The notes beneath the pieces were generated by a model, which ran no database searches, was not told where the DNA came from, and was given only the letters and a program-made list of their open reading frames with translations. DNA of 64,000 nucleotides from Tistrella mobilis. Lineage in GTDB: Bacteria > Pseudomonadota > Alphaproteobacteria > Tistrellales > Tistrellaceae. Numbering within the stretch: the first letter of the stretch is position 1; each line of letters starts with the position of its first letter. The stretch lies in NCBI RefSeq assembly GCF_039634785.1, contig NZ_JBBIAB010000018.1, positions 1 to 64,000 on the forward strand, written 5' to 3'. The position numbers were made by a program, and so were the translations under genes. Below, piece by piece: positions 1 through 10,726 of the stretch.

Positions 1-100
1 GGCGAGGGCGCCAATCTCATGCACGAAGATCATCCTTCGAGCGCAACGCGGCGACCCTCTCCCGGCTATCAGGCCAAACATCCTATCAGGAGACGGCCCG
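1..100 (+). promoter_or_regulatory. Leader with ribosome binding site ahead of the first ABC permease
   Basis: No gene is recognisable in these first 100 bases. All three forward frames have third-position composition unlike the neighbouring genes, so this is probably an intergenic spacer or the very end of a gene lying outside the window. An AGGAG Shine-Dalgarno sequence at about 88-92 sits eight bases before the permease start codon at 101. Confidence 0.4.
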
Positions 101-1069
101 ATGAGTGGAATTCATACAAGCACCGCCGCCGCGGCCGCCCCGCCGACCGCCATGGCAGGCGGTCCCGTCCGCCGGCTCTCGGACCTGCTGCTGCGTCGCA
201 GGCGCCTGCTGCTGCTCTCTCTGCTGGTGCCGCCGCTGCTCTGGCTGGGCGTGGTCTATCTGGGCGCGCTCTTCACCCTGCTCGCCCATTCGCTGTTCTC
301 GATCGACGAATTCGCCGGCACGCTGATCTACGAGCCGACGCTCAAGACCTTCGGCGAGTTGATGCGCCCGGCCAATCTCGACATCGTGCTGCGCACGATC
401 GCGATCGCCTCGGTGGTGACGGTGCTGGCGGCGGTGATCGGCTTCCCCGTCGCCTGGTATGCCGCCCGCTATGCCCGCGGCCGGATGAAGGCCGCCTTCT
501 ATCTGGCGGTGATGATGCCGCTCTGGTCCAGCTATCTGGTCAAGCTCTACGCCTGGAAGCTGCTGCTGGCCAAGGAAGGCGCGATCGGCTGGTTCGCGGA
601 CCGGCTGGGCCTCGCCGGCCTGCTCGATGGCTGGCTGTCCCTGCCGCTGGTGGGCGGGCCGTCGCTTTCGGTCAGCTATACCGGCATGGTGGTGGTGTTC
701 CTCTATCTCTGGCTGCCCTTCATGATCCTGCCGATCCAGGCCGCACTGGAACGGGTGCCGGCCAGCATGATCGAGGCCTCGTCGGATCTGGGGGCCACGC
801 CCGGCCAGACCTTCCGCAACGTCGTGCTGCCGCTGGCCATGCCGGGGGTGGTGGCGGGCGGCATCTTCACCTTCTCGCTCACCCTCGGCGACTACATCGT
901 GCCGCAGGTGATCGGCACCTCGGCCCTGGTTCTGGGCCAGGCGGTCTACATGCAGCAGGGTGTCGCCGGCAATCTGCCGCTCGCCGCCGCCTTCGCGGTG
1001 GTGCCGATCCTGGTCATGGCCCTGTTCCTGACGGCGGCCAAGCGCATGGGGGCCTTCGATGCGGTCTGA
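101..1069 (+). CDS. ABC transporter permease, spermidine/putrescine type (PotB/YdcU-like)
   Basis: Inner-membrane permease of 322 residues, the first of a pair forming the channel of a polyamine-type ABC importer. About six hydrophobic segments can be seen. The cytoplasmic EAA loop that contacts the ATPase is clear near residues 225-255 ([20 protein letters not shown]). The PotB relationship shows in the conserved stretch around [16 protein letters not shown]. The start at 101 has an AGGAG eight bases upstream. The 3' end overlaps the second permease by 11 bases, so the two are co-translated. An aldehyde dehydrogenase follows, as in ydcSTUV-patD of enterobacteria, which suggests import of putrescine or a related amine for catabolism. 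The binding protein and ATPase would lie upstream of the window. The family is secure and the substrate is inferred. Confidence 0.88.
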   Translation: MSGIHTSTAAAAAPPTAMAGGPVRRLSDLLLRRRRLLLLSLLVPPLLWLGVVYLGALFTLLAHSLFSIDEFAGTLIYEPTLKTFGELMRPANLDIVLRTIAIASVVTVLAAVIGFPVAWYAARYARGRMKAAFYLAVMMPLWSSYLVKLYAWKLLLAKEGAIGWFADRLGLAGLLDGWLSLPLVGGPSLSVSYTGMVVVFLYLWLPFMILPIQAALERVPASMIEASSDLGATPGQTFRNVVLPLAMPGVVAGGIFTFSLTLGDYIVPQVIGTSALVLGQAVYMQQGVAGNLPLAAAFAVVPILVMALFLTAAKRMGAFDAV

Positions 1070-1871
1070 CCTCTCCCGCCCCTCGCGCGGGCTGAAGCTC
1101 GCGGCCGGCTTCGGCATCCTGTTCATGCATCTGCCGCTGGCCTTCATCGTCCTCTATGCCTTCACGACCGAAGAGAAGTCCTATGCCTTCCCGCCGCCGG
1201 GGCTGACGCTCAAATGGTTCGCGGTGGTCTGGGGGCGTCAGGACATCTGGGATGCGGTCGGCCTGTCGCTGAAGGCGGCCGCCATGGCCACCGCGCTGGC
1301 CCTGGTGCTGGGCACGCTGGCCGCAGGCGCCCTTGCCCGCTTCTCCTTCTTCGGGCGCGAGCCGGTGACCCTGCTGCTGATCCTGCCGATCGCGCTGCCC
1401 GGCATCGTCACCGGCATGGCGATGCGCACCGCCTTCGGCGTGGCCGACATCCCCTTCTCGTTCTGGACCATCGTGCTCGGCCACGCGACCTTCTGCATCG
1501 TGGTCGTCTACAACAACGCCGTCGCGCGGCTGCGCCGGCTCAACCCGTCGCTGATCGAGGCCTCGATGGATCTCGGCGGCAACGCCTTCCAGACCTTCTT
1601 TCACGTGATCCTGCCCAACACCGCGACGGCGCTGCTCGCGGGCGGCATGCTCGCCTTCGCGCTGTCCTTCGACGAGGTCATCGTCACCACCTTCACCGCC
1701 GGTCAGCAGTCCACCCTGCCGATCTGGATGCTGTCGGAACTGGTGCGCCCGCGGCAGCGGCCGGTGACCAATGTCGTCGCGGTGCTGGTCATCATCGTCA
1801 CCTTCCTGCCGATCCTCGCCGCCTATTACCTCACCCGCGGCGGCGAAGCGGTCGAAGGCTCCGGAAAATAG
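1059..1871 (+). CDS. ABC transporter permease, spermidine/putrescine type (PotC/YdcV-like)
   Basis: Second membrane subunit of the same importer, 270 residues with about six membrane segments and an EAA loop near residues 167-195 ([20 protein letters not shown]). An N-terminal membrane segment is followed by a periplasmic loop typical of PotC. Its start codon lies 11 bases inside the preceding permease gene, so the two subunits are probably made in equal amounts. The dehydrogenase gene starts 12 bases after its stop, which supports one transcription unit. Substrate is inferred from neighbours and family, with putrescine or another diamine most likely. Confidence 0.88.
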   Translation: MRSDLSRPSRGLKLAAGFGILFMHLPLAFIVLYAFTTEEKSYAFPPPGLTLKWFAVVWGRQDIWDAVGLSLKAAAMATALALVLGTLAAGALARFSFFGREPVTLLLILPIALPGIVTGMAMRTAFGVADIPFSFWTIVLGHATFCIVVVYNNAVARLRRLNPSLIEASMDLGGNAFQTFFHVILPNTATALLAGGMLAFALSFDEVIVTTFTAGQQSTLPIWMLSELVRPRQRPVTNVVAVLVIIVTFLPILAAYYLTRGGEAVEGSGK

Positions 1872-1882
1872 GAGACCGTCCG

Positions 1883-3328
1883 ATGGATGCGAACACGCCC
1901 CTGGACACGCGCATGCTGATCGGCGCCGATTTCGTCGCGGGCACCGACACGCCCGAGACGATCCTGAACCCCAAGACCGAAGAAACCCTGCTCGACCTGC
2001 CCGAGGCCTCCCCCGATCAGGTGGATGCGGCGGTCGCGGCGGCCGGCCGGGCCTTCGGCAGCTGGTCGCGCACCACGCCGGCCGAACGTGCCGCCCTGCT
2101 GCTGAAGCTCGCCCAGCGCATCGAGGACGAGGCCGAAGGCTTCGCGGCGCTGGAGGCGCTGAATTGCGGCAAGCCGCGCCATGCGGTGCTCGCCGACGAG
2201 ATGCCGGCGATCGTCGACTGCTTCCGCTTCTTCGCCGGCGCCGCGCGCTGCATGCACGGCGCGGTGGCGGGCGAATATCTTGCCGGCCATACCTCGATGA
2301 TCCGCCGCGATCCGGTGGGTGTGGTCGCGTCGATCGCGCCCTGGAACTATCCGCTGATGATGGCGGCCTGGAAGCTCGCCCCGGCGCTCGCCGGCGGCAA
2401 CACCGTGGTGATCAAGCCCTCGGAACAGACCCCGCTCACCATGCTGAAACTGGCGGGTCTGATCGCCGAAATCTTCCCCGAAGGGGTGGTCAATGTGGTG
2501 GTCGGGCGCGGTGAAAGCGTCGGCCAGCGGCTGATCGATCATCCGGGCGTGTCGATGGTCTCGCTCACCGGCGACATCGCCACCGGCAAGAAGGTGCTGA
2601 CCGCGGCGGCGCGCTCGGTGAAGCGCACCCATCTGGAACTGGGCGGCAAGGCGCCGGTGATCGTGTTCGACGACGCCGATCTGGAGGCGGTGGTCGAAGG
2701 CGTGAAGATCTTCGGCTACTACAATGCCGGCCAGGATTGCACCGCCGCCTGCCGGATCTATGCCGGGCCGAAGATCTACGACCGGCTGGTCGCCGATCTG
2801 TCCTCGGCCGTGCAGGGGCTTCGGTTCGCACAGGCCGACGACAGCCAGAACGATATCGGCCCCTTGATCTCCGCCCGTCAGCGCGCCCGCGTCGCCTCTT
2901 TCGTGGAGCGGGCGAGCGAGCTGGATCATGTGGAGATCACCACCGGCGGCCGCCAGGCGCCGGGCCGCGGCTTCTTCTACGAACCGACGGTGGTCGCCGG
3001 CGCCCGCCAGTCCGACGAGATCGTCCGCCGCGAGGTTTTCGGGCCGGTGGTCTCGGTCACCCGGTTCTCGGATGTCGACGAGGCGGTGGCCTGGGCCAAT
3101 GACAGCGATTACGGCCTCGCCTCTTCGGTCTGGTCCAGCGACGTGAAGAAGGCGCTGGCGACGGCCTCGCGCCTGCAATACGGCTGCACCTGGGTCAACT
3201 GCCACTTCATGCTGACCAACGAAATGCCCCATGGCGGCATCAAGCAGTCCGGCTATGGCAAGGATATGAGCATGTACGCGCTGGAGGACTACACCGTCGT
3301 CCGCCATGTGATGGTCAAGACGGTCTGA
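1883..3328 (+). CDS. patD: Aldehyde dehydrogenase, gamma-aminobutyraldehyde type (PatD/YdcW-like)
   Basis: NAD(P)-dependent cytoplasmic dehydrogenase of 481 residues. It probably oxidises 4-aminobutanal, the product of putrescine transamination, to 4-aminobutyrate. The general base Glu252 (in LELGGK) and nucleophile Cys286 (in GQDCTA) are both present and 34 residues apart, as expected. The cofactor-binding PWNYP and KPSEQTP stretches and the C-terminal [16 protein letters not shown] block closely match aminobutyraldehyde dehydrogenases. The ATG at 1883 has GGAGA at 1871-1875. The open frame extends much further upstream, but that part is the permease read in another frame. Its place behind two polyamine permeases supports the assignment. 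Betaine aldehyde or another amino-aldehyde remains possible. Confidence 0.85.
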   Translation: MDANTPLDTRMLIGADFVAGTDTPETILNPKTEETLLDLPEASPDQVDAAVAAAGRAFGSWSRTTPAERAALLLKLAQRIEDEAEGFAALEALNCGKPRHAVLADEMPAIVDCFRFFAGAARCMHGAVAGEYLAGHTSMIRRDPVGVVASIAPWNYPLMMAAWKLAPALAGGNTVVIKPSEQTPLTMLKLAGLIAEIFPEGVVNVVVGRGESVGQRLIDHPGVSMVSLTGDIATGKKVLTAAARSVKRTHLELGGKAPVIVFDDADLEAVVEGVKIFGYYNAGQDCTAACRIYAGPKIYDRLVADLSSAVQGLRFAQADDSQNDIGPLISARQRARVASFVERASELDHVEITTGGRQAPGRGFFYEPTVVAGARQSDEIVRREVFGPVVSVTRFSDVDEAVAWANDSDYGLASSVWSSDVKKALATASRLQYGCTWVNCHFMLTNEMPHGGIKQSGYGKDMSMYALEDYTVVRHVMVKTV

Positions 3329-3365
3329 CCGCAGGCCTCGTCCCGGACAGGCTCCCCGGACTGAC

Positions 3366-3391
3366 CCCGGACATGCCGGTGTCGGTCCGGG
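3366..3391. terminator. Possible stem-loop between convergent genes
   Basis: CCCGGAC at 3366-3372 pairs perfectly with GTCCGGG at 3385-3391 around a 12-base loop. It lies between the converging aldehyde dehydrogenase and glycosyltransferase genes. There is no T-run, so intrinsic termination is uncertain. Confidence 0.3.
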
Positions 3392-3410
3392 ATCCCGGCG
3401 AGGATCGCGC

Positions 3411-4568
3411 TCAGCCCTGGGCCAGGGCCCGGGCATAGACGCCGAGCGTGCGCTCGACCATCGCCTCGACCGAATATTCCCGGGCAAGCCCGCCCGCCGC
3501 CTCGGCCATGCGGCGGCGGGCGGGTTCGTCGGCGAGCAGCCCGGCCACCGCCGCCGCCATCGCCTGAACATCGCCCGCGGGGGTCACGATGCCGGCCTGG
3601 CCCGTGCCATGGACCTCGCGGGCGCCGCCTGCATCCATCACCACCGCCGGCAGCCGGCGGTGCAGGGCCTCGATCAGGGTATAGGGCAGGCCCTGCCAGC
3701 GGCTGGGCATGACCAGCAGGTCGAAGGCGGCCATGGCCCGGGCACCGTTCTGCACCCCCAGCCAGGCCATCCGGTCGATGCCGCGCCGCTTCGCTTCGGC
3801 GCGGATCCGGCCGGCATCGCGGCCGTCGCCGACCACCGCCCAGACGGGATCCAGCCCCATCTGCCGCACCGCCTCGGCCAGTGCCGGCAGCCGGTCGGCG
3901 CCCTTTTCGGCGACCAGCCGGCCGACGAAGCCCACCACCAGCGCGTCCTGGGGCAGGCCCAGTTCGGTGCGGGCCTGGGCGCGGGTCACCGGTTCGGGCG
4001 GTGCGATGCCGTTCGCCACCCGCTCCAGCCGGCGGCGATCGATTTTCAGATATTCCCGGGCATGGACGCGCTCGTCCTCGGAGACGGCGATGATCCGGGT
4101 CGCGCGCGCGGCCAGCAGCCGTTCCCGCAGCCCGGCGGTGATCCGCCCGATCATGCCCCGGTCGGGGTCGAGCGTCGCCAGGCCGTGTGGGGTGTAGACC
4201 CTTGCCCGGATCCGCTGCCGCCGGGCCGCCAGCAGGCCCAGCAGCCCGGCCTTGGACCCGTGAAGATGCAGCACGTCCAGCGGCCCCGAGGCCGCGATGA
4301 TCGCACCGAGCGCCGCCAGATCCCGGCGGTCGCCCGGATGCAGATCGGGGCGCATCGACAGCTCCACCGTCTCCACCCGCCCGCCCAGCTGGCGCAGCCC
4401 TGCCAGGAAGGGGCCGTCGGCACGTTCGGCCGACCAGACCAGGGTGACCTGATGGCCGCGCGCCGCCATGCCCTCGGCCAGGTCGATGACATTGCGCCCG
4501 GCGCCCCCCAGGGTGGCCTCAATCACCTGCAGAACGCGCAAGGGGCGGTCGAAACGGACACCGGTCAT
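3411..4568 (-). CDS. Glycosyltransferase family 4 protein
   Basis: Cytoplasmic GT-B-fold glycosyltransferase of 385 residues. The N-terminal half begins with the usual acceptor-side motif (EATLGGAGRNVIDLAEGM, a GGA loop). The C-terminal half carries the nucleotide-sugar domain, with VGFVGRLVAEKGADRLPALAEA near residues 210-230 and MPSRWQGLPYTLIEAL near 300. In most GT4 enzymes the last motif reads E-G-x-x-x-x-x-x-E. Here the first Glu is Gln (WQG) and the second Glu is kept. The donor and acceptor cannot be told from sequence; lipopolysaccharide or capsule assembly is typical. It is a lone gene divergent from glmU, which supplies UDP-GlcNAc for such pathways. Confidence 0.85.
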   Translation of the reverse strand: MTGVRFDRPLRVLQVIEATLGGAGRNVIDLAEGMAARGHQVTLVWSAERADGPFLAGLRQLGGRVETVELSMRPDLHPGDRRDLAALGAIIAASGPLDVLHLHGSKAGLLGLLAARRQRIRARVYTPHGLATLDPDRGMIGRITAGLRERLLAARATRIIAVSEDERVHAREYLKIDRRRLERVANGIAPPEPVTRAQARTELGLPQDALVVGFVGRLVAEKGADRLPALAEAVRQMGLDPVWAVVGDGRDAGRIRAEAKRRGIDRMAWLGVQNGARAMAAFDLLVMPSRWQGLPYTLIEALHRRLPAVVMDAGGAREVHGTGQAGIVTPAGDVQAMAAAVAGLLADEPARRRMAEAAGGLAREYSVEAMVERTLGVYARALAQG

Positions 4569-4643
4569 GAGGGGGGCTTTCTGGTACGGCGCGATGTGGC
4601 TGTGGATGAATGGCGGCGGGGATCTTCGGTCGCCGCCCCGTCC

Positions 4644-4690
4644 CCGTCAATCCCAGGCGCCGTCAATCCCGGGCGCCGTCAATCCAGGGA
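4644..4690. repeat. Three tandem 16-bp repeats before glmU
   Basis: Units of CCGTCAATCCC(A/G)GGCG occupy 4644-4659 and 4660-4675, and a third, slightly shorter and diverged copy occupies 4676-4690. They lie in the spacer between the divergent glycosyltransferase and glmU genes, outside any convincing coding frame. Confidence 0.8.
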
Positions 4691-4775
4691 GCACTCGCTG
4701 CGGGCTGGCAGTGCCGCCCGTGCCGGGCTATCGTCGGCCCTTCCGTTTCTGCCTGTCTTCGCTGAGGCCGTTTCC

Positions 4776-6140
4776 ATGACCCGGATCACCTGCATCGTTC
4801 TCGCCGCCGGCAAGGGCACACGTATGCGTTCCGACCTGCCCAAGGTGCTGCATGCCGTGGCCGGGCGCGCGATGGTGCTGCATGTGATCGACGGCGCGCG
4901 AAGCCTGTCGCCCGTCCGGATCGCGGTGGTGGTGGGTGCCGGTGGCGATCGGGTGCGGGCGGTGCTGGCCAGGGCCGCCCCCGACGTCACCGTCCACGAC
5001 CAGACCGAGCAGCTGGGCACGGCCCATGCGGTGCTGGCCGCCCGGCCGGCGCTGGAGGCGGCCGCCGCCGATGGCGGCGACGTCATGGTGCTTTATGGCG
5101 ACACGCCGCTGATCCGGCCCGAAACCCTGGCCGCATTGGCAGAGGCCCGGCGCGTGCAGGATGCCGCGGTTGCGGTTCTGGGCTTCCGCCCGGCCGATCC
5201 CGGCGCCTATGGCCGGCTCAAGCTCGATGCCGATGGCCGGCTGGAGGCGATCGTCGAGTTCCGGGAGGCGACAACCGAAGAACGCGCCATCGGCCTGTGC
5301 AATTCCGGGGTGATGTGCCTGGATGCCGCAGCCGCCCTGTCGATCCTGGACCGGATCGGCAACGACAACGCCAAGGGCGAATACTATCTGACCGATGCGG
5401 TCGCCATCGCCCGGGCCGATGGCCGCAGCGCCGTGGCCGTCGAAGCCGCCGATGCCGACGAGGTGCTGGGCGTCAATGCCCGCAGCGAGCTTGCCGCGGC
5501 CGAGGCCGCGCTGCAGGCCCGGCTCCGGCTGCGCGCCATGGACGAGGGTGCGACGCTCATCGCCCCCGAGACGGTCTTCCTGTCGGCCGATACCTGCATC
5601 GGCCGCGACGTGGTCATAGAGCCGAATGTGGTGATCGGCGCCGGGGTCAGCATCGCCGACGGGGTCGTGATCCGCGCCTTCAGCCATCTGGAGGGCTGCA
5701 CCGTCGACGGCGGTGCGACGGTCGGTCCCTTCGCCCGGCTGCGGCCGGGGGCAGAGCTTGGCCGGAACGCCCATGTCGGCAATTTCGTCGAGATCAAGAA
5801 TGCGACGCTCGGCGAGGGCGCCAAGGTCAACCATCTGTCCTATGTCGGCGATGCCCGGATCGGCGCGCGCAGCAATCTGGGCGCGGGCACCATCACCTGC
5901 AATTATGACGGCGTCGGCAAATGGCAGACGGTGATCGGCGCCGATGCCTTCATCGGCTCCGACAGCTGCCTGGTGGCGCCGGTGACGATCGGCGACGGCG
6001 CCTATATCGCCACCGGTTCGGTGATCACCGAAGACGTGGCCCCGGATGCGCTGGCCATCGCCCGCGGCCGCCAGGTGGAAAAGCCCGGGCGCGCCGCAGA
6101 GCTGCGCGCCCGGTTCAGAACCCGTGCGGGCAAGGACTGA
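4776..6140 (+). CDS. glmU: Bifunctional GlmU: glucosamine-1-phosphate acetyltransferase / GlcNAc-1-P uridyltransferase
   Basis: Makes UDP-N-acetylglucosamine for peptidoglycan and lipopolysaccharide in two steps, acetylation then uridylylation. The 454-residue protein has the N-terminal pyrophosphorylase signature LAAGKGTRM at residues 9-17. The uridyltransferase domain runs to about 230. A left-handed beta-helix of hexapeptide repeats follows, with acetyltransferase motifs such as NFVEIKNA, HLSYVGDA and CNYDG. Length is normal for the family. The ATG at 4776 was chosen because the protein then starts, like other GlmU proteins, just before the nucleotide-binding loop; the open frame itself runs over 1 kb upstream, antisense to the glycosyltransferase. 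It is a single gene whose end faces the AGCS gene across 14 bases. Confidence 0.95.
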   Translation: MTRITCIVLAAGKGTRMRSDLPKVLHAVAGRAMVLHVIDGARSLSPVRIAVVVGAGGDRVRAVLARAAPDVTVHDQTEQLGTAHAVLAARPALEAAAADGGDVMVLYGDTPLIRPETLAALAEARRVQDAAVAVLGFRPADPGAYGRLKLDADGRLEAIVEFREATTEERAIGLCNSGVMCLDAAAALSILDRIGNDNAKGEYYLTDAVAIARADGRSAVAVEAADADEVLGVNARSELAAAEAALQARLRLRAMDEGATLIAPETVFLSADTCIGRDVVIEPNVVIGAGVSIADGVVIRAFSHLEGCTVDGGATVGPFARLRPGAELGRNAHVGNFVEIKNATLGEGAKVNHLSYVGDARIGARSNLGAGTITCNYDGVGKWQTVIGADAFIGSDSCLVAPVTIGDGAYIATGSVITEDVAPDALAIARGRQVEKPGRAAELRARFRTRAGKD

Positions 6141-6154
6141 TCGGCAGAGGCCGA

Positions 6155-7504
6155 TCAGGCCTGGCCGGCCTTCCAGGCCTTCACGGTGGCGAACACCGTG
6201 CCCGACAGCGCCAGCAGGGCGATGAGGTTGGGCACCGCCATCAGCGCGTTCAGGATGTCGGCGATGGTCCAGACCAGGCCCAGATCGGCCACGGCGCCCG
6301 CGAACAGGGCAGCCACCCAGGCCAGCCGGTAGGGCAGGATGACCTTGGGGCCGAACAGGAACTGGGCGCAGCGCTCGCCGTAATAGCTCCAGCCCAGAAT
6401 GGTGGTGAAGGCGAACAGCACCAGGCCGATGGTGACGATCCAGCCGCCGAAACCGGGCAGCCCCGCCTCGAAGGCCGCGGAACTGAGCGGGGCGCCGCTG
6501 GTACCCTCGGTCCACAGGCCCGACATCACGATCACCAGCGCCGTCATGGTGCAGACGATGATGGTATCGATGAAGGTGCCGAGCATCGCGATCAGGCCCT
6601 GGCGGACCGGATCATTGGTCCGGGCGGCGGCATGGGCGATGGGGGCGCTGCCCAGGCCCGCCTCGTTCGAAAAGATGCCGCGGGCGACGCCGAAGCGGAT
6701 CGCGGCCATCACCGTCGCCCCGGCAAAGCCGCCGGCCGCCGCGGTGCCGTTGAAGGCGCCGTCGATGATCGTGGCGAAGGCCGCCGGCACCCGGTCGATG
6801 CCCAGCAGGATGACCAGCGCCGCGCCGCCGATATAGAACACGGCCATCGCCGGCACCAGTTTCTCGGCCACGGCACCGATCCGGCGCACGCCGCCGATCA
6901 CCACCACGAAGACCAGCACCACCATGACCAGACCGCTGACCCAGAGCGGCACGCCGAAGCTGTGTTCCATGGCGGTGGAGATGGAATTGGCCTGCACCGT
7001 ATTGCCGATGCCGAACCCGGCCAGCATGCCGAACAGGGCGAAGAGCAGGCCCAGCCAGGCCCATTTCGCGCCCAGCCCGTTGCGGATGTAGTACATCGGC
7101 CCGCCGACATGGGCGCCGGACAGGTCGGTTTCGCGATATTTCACCGCCAGCACGGCTTCGGAAAACTTGGTCGCCATGCCGAAAAGCGCGGTGATCCACA
7201 TCCAGAACACCGCCCCCGGGCCGCCGAGCGCGATGGCGGTGGCGACGCCGGCGATATTGCCGGTGCCGATGGTGGCCGACAGCGCCGTGGCCAGCGCCTG
7301 GAAGGGGCTGATCTCGCCCGCCACGGCCGTATCGCCCGGCTTGCGGCGCCCGAAGGCCAGCGCGAAGCCGGTGCCGATGCGCCGGAGCGGCAGGAAACCA
7401 AGCCCCAGCATCAGATAGACGCCGGTGCCCAGCAGCAGCACAAGCGTCACCGGCCCCCAGACGACGCCCGAGACGGCGCCCAGCAGTTCGTTCAACTCGG
7501 TCAT
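6155..7504 (-). CDS. Sodium:alanine/glycine symporter, AGCS family
   Basis: Inner-membrane secondary transporter of 449 residues importing alanine or glycine with sodium. It has about ten membrane segments. The AGCS signature near the N-terminus is clear (ATIGTGNIAGVATAIALGG), as are the conserved FSNEAGLGSAPIAHAAA stretch and the ILGWSYYGERC block near the C-terminal third. The ATG at 7504 was chosen because GAGGTGA lies three bases upstream on the minus strand; longer starts to 7675 would add a non-homologous leader. It converges on glmU. Substrate specificity within the family cannot be fixed from sequence. Confidence 0.9.
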   Translation of the reverse strand: MTELNELLGAVSGVVWGPVTLVLLLGTGVYLMLGLGFLPLRRIGTGFALAFGRRKPGDTAVAGEISPFQALATALSATIGTGNIAGVATAIALGGPGAVFWMWITALFGMATKFSEAVLAVKYRETDLSGAHVGGPMYYIRNGLGAKWAWLGLLFALFGMLAGFGIGNTVQANSISTAMEHSFGVPLWVSGLVMVVLVFVVVIGGVRRIGAVAEKLVPAMAVFYIGGAALVILLGIDRVPAAFATIIDGAFNGTAAAGGFAGATVMAAIRFGVARGIFSNEAGLGSAPIAHAAARTNDPVRQGLIAMLGTFIDTIIVCTMTALVIVMSGLWTEGTSGAPLSSAAFEAGLPGFGGWIVTIGLVLFAFTTILGWSYYGERCAQFLFGPKVILPYRLAWVAALFAGAVADLGLVWTIADILNALMAVPNLIALLALSGTVFATVKAWKAGQA

Positions 7505-7754
7505 CTTCACCTCTTCTTCCGGCGCGGGGGCGGCCGGCGCGGGTCGAAAGCCCCCCGCGAGGTTCATCTTGCCGCCAAGATTGGCCGCTGACCGGTGATG
7601 ACGCAACCTTTCCGCACCCGAACACCGTTCAATTCCGCAGGGCCGTGCAGGATCGGAGCACCGTTCCGCCACCACGGGGATTGCACCCCCGGTCGGCGCG
7701 GATCATGCTTAGCTCCCCCGCCTGCCCCCCCGCCCGCTCCCGCCGGATCGCCCG

Positions 7755-8681
7755 ATGACCGAGACCTTCCTCGCCCTTCTGCCCGTCTTTGCCGTCATCC
7801 TGCTCGGCGCCGGGCTCAAGCGGGCGAAGATCCCGGGCGATGCCTTCTGGCCGATGATCGACCGGCTGACCTATCTGGTGCTGTTTCCGGCCCTGCTGAT
7901 CACCAGCACCGCCCGCGGCGCCTTTCCCGCCGCCAGCGCCGTGCCGATGGCCGCGGCGCTCACCGGCGGCATCCTGATCATGGCGGGCGCGCTGGTGCTG
8001 ATCCGCCGGCTGCTGCCGGTGGACGGGCCGGGCTTCAGCTCGGTCTTCCAGGGGGCGCTGCGCTACAACACCTATGTCGCCTTCGCCGCCACCACCGCCA
8101 TCGCCGGCAAGCAGGGCATGGCGCTCGCCGGTCTTGCGGTGGCGGCGATGGTGCCGCTGCTGAACCTGATTTCGGTGATCTGCGTGGCGGCCTGTGCCGT
8201 CCCGCCGGGCGAGGATGCGCCGCAGCACCCGCCTTTGCTGCGGCTGATCGTCACCAACCCGCTGATCATCGCCTGCGCGATCGGCATTCCGCTCGGCGTC
8301 TCGGGGCTGGGCCTGCCGCCGGTGGTCGACGGCGTGCTCGACATCCTGGCCCGCGGTTCTCTGCCGCTGGCGCTTTTGTCGGTGGGCGCCGGGCTGTCGC
8401 TGCGCCTGGACGGCCGGGCCGCCTTCGCCATCGGGTTCTCGACCGCGATCAAGCTGCTCGGCATGCCGCTGATCGCCCTGCTGATCCTCTGGCCCTTCGG
8501 CGCCGACGACACCACCCGGGTGGTTGCGGTACTCTTTGCCGCATGTCCGACGGCGACGTCGGCCTATATTCTCGCCCGCCAGCTTGGGGGCGATGCGCCG
8601 CTCGCCGCGGCGGTCATCACCGTCAGCACCTTCGCGGCGCTGATCACCATGCCGCTGATGCTGGCCCTGGTCGTGCCGTGA
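7755..8681 (+). CDS. AEC family transporter (auxin efflux carrier / malonate permease type)
   Basis: Membrane protein of 308 residues with about ten hydrophobic segments in two repeats of five, as in the AEC (MdcF/PIN-like) family. The N-terminal repeat begins FLALLPVFAVILLGAGLKR. The second repeat carries AACPTATSAYILARQLGG, a conserved family block in the region thought to form the crossover. Family members move malonate, malate or other organic acids; the substrate here is not deducible. The gene is followed, without a terminator, by a short possible coding frame and an ABC transporter. Confidence 0.85.
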   Translation: MTETFLALLPVFAVILLGAGLKRAKIPGDAFWPMIDRLTYLVLFPALLITSTARGAFPAASAVPMAAALTGGILIMAGALVLIRRLLPVDGPGFSSVFQGALRYNTYVAFAATTAIAGKQGMALAGLAVAAMVPLLNLISVICVAACAVPPGEDAPQHPPLLRLIVTNPLIIACAIGIPLGVSGLGLPPVVDGVLDILARGSLPLALLSVGAGLSLRLDGRAAFAIGFSTAIKLLGMPLIALLILWPFGADDTTRVVAVLFAACPTATSAYILARQLGGDAPLAAAVITVSTFAALITMPLMLALVVP

Positions 8682-8793
8682 CGCCCCGCACAGCTTTCGG
8701 CTTGACCTCGTGCTTCCAAGGCGTTACCGCCAAGCCCAAAGGCGCCGCCGCGTGCCGGAACGAGACGATCATCCGCCGCAGGGACAGGAAACC

Positions 8794-8797
<4 letters not shown>
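8678..8797 (+). CDS. Possible 39-residue small protein or leader peptide between transporter genes
   Basis: A 39-codon frame begins at a GTG whose GTGA overlaps the stop codon of the AEC gene (TGA at 8679-8681). It ends in a TGA that overlaps the likely GTG start of the ABC ATPase gene (GTGA at 8794-8797). The peptide includes TSCFQGVTAKP and a basic tail (RRRDRKP), and third-position GC is high. No good Shine-Dalgarno precedes the GTG. Coding status is unproven. It could instead be an untranslated spacer or a coupling leader. Confidence 0.25.
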
Positions 8798-9752
<955 letters not shown>

Positions 9753-9753
<1 letters not shown>

Positions 9754-10565
9754 TGGCCGGAACCGAAACCACCCGCCCGCAGCAGGCCGGTCTCGCCCAG
9801 GCGGGGGCGGCGCCCGCCGCACCCGGTTTCGGCCGGCTGTTCGGCGCGCATCTGGGGGCCAATCTCAAGGAACTCGGCCGGTCCAGCTCGTTCGCCATGT
9901 CGACCGTGGCCATGCCCTCGCTGCTCTACCTGTTCTTCGGCGCCACCAACGCCTCCAACCCGGCCGAGGCCGGGCGCCTGGCCGCCGCCTGGGGGCTGTT
10001 CGGCGTGCTGGGGGTCGCCTTCTTCCAGTTCGGCGTCGGCGTCGCCCAGTCGCGGGAACGGCCCTGGTTCACCTATCTGCGCACCCTGCCGGCCGGCGGC
10101 GGCCCGCGCATCGCCGCCCAGGTGGCGACCGCGCTTGCCTTCTCGCTCGCGGCCGTGGCCCCGGTCATCCTGCTCGCGGTGCTGATCAACGGTGCCACGC
10201 TCACCTTTCTCGCCTGCCTGAAACTGCTGCTGGTGCTGGTGCTGGGCGGCGTGCCCTTCGCCCTGCTCGGCCTCGCCATCGGTTTCAGCGTCACGGCCCG
10301 GGCCAGCGTGCCGATCGCCCATCTGGTCTATTTCCCGCTGGCCTTCCTGGGCGGGCTGTGGCTGCCGCCCGACATGCTGCCCGCGATCGTCAACCAGATC
10401 TCGCTGCTCACCCCCACCCGGCACTATGCCGAACTGGCCTGGAGCGCCATTGCCGACGGGCCGCTGCCGCTGGTGCACTGGGCCTGGCTGCTGGGCTGGG
10501 GCATCGTCTTCGCCTGGGTGACGCTGATGGCCTATCGCCGCGACCGCGGCCGGCGCTTCGCCTGA
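9753..10565 (+). CDS. ABC-2 type transporter permease
   Basis: Membrane partner of the preceding ATPase, 270 residues with about six hydrophobic segments in the ABC-2 arrangement. A conserved stretch near the end, LPPDMLPAIVNQISLLTPTRHYAELAW, matches the membrane-proximal loop of ABC-2 exporters. The ATG at 9753 overlaps the ATPase stop by one base; a GTG at 9750 is also possible. It closes the operon, and pyrB follows after about 160 bases. Likely an exporter of a small hydrophobic compound, lipid or drug. Confidence 0.87.
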
Positions 10566-10726
10566 CAGGCCCCACGCGCATCAGGGCTTGCAGCGGACTT
10601 GCAGAGGCGGTCCCCGCTCCCGTATAGTCCGCCGCCGAGGTGCGGAAGGGTCCTTCCGCGCCCGCCGTCGCACGCGCACGGCCGGCGACAGCCGCTCGCC
10701 GGGCCGTCGGGTCAAGGGACTGCCAC

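Noticed and set aside
2-104. Tail of an upstream gene ending in TGA at 102-104
   Set aside because: One frame does end there with an ATGA overlap, but its composition and peptide look noncoding and no family is recognisable from so short a stretch.
1214-1882. N-terminal extension of the aldehyde dehydrogenase
   Set aside because: The extension is the out-of-frame reading of the permease gene; GGAGA and ATG at 1883 give the normal family length.
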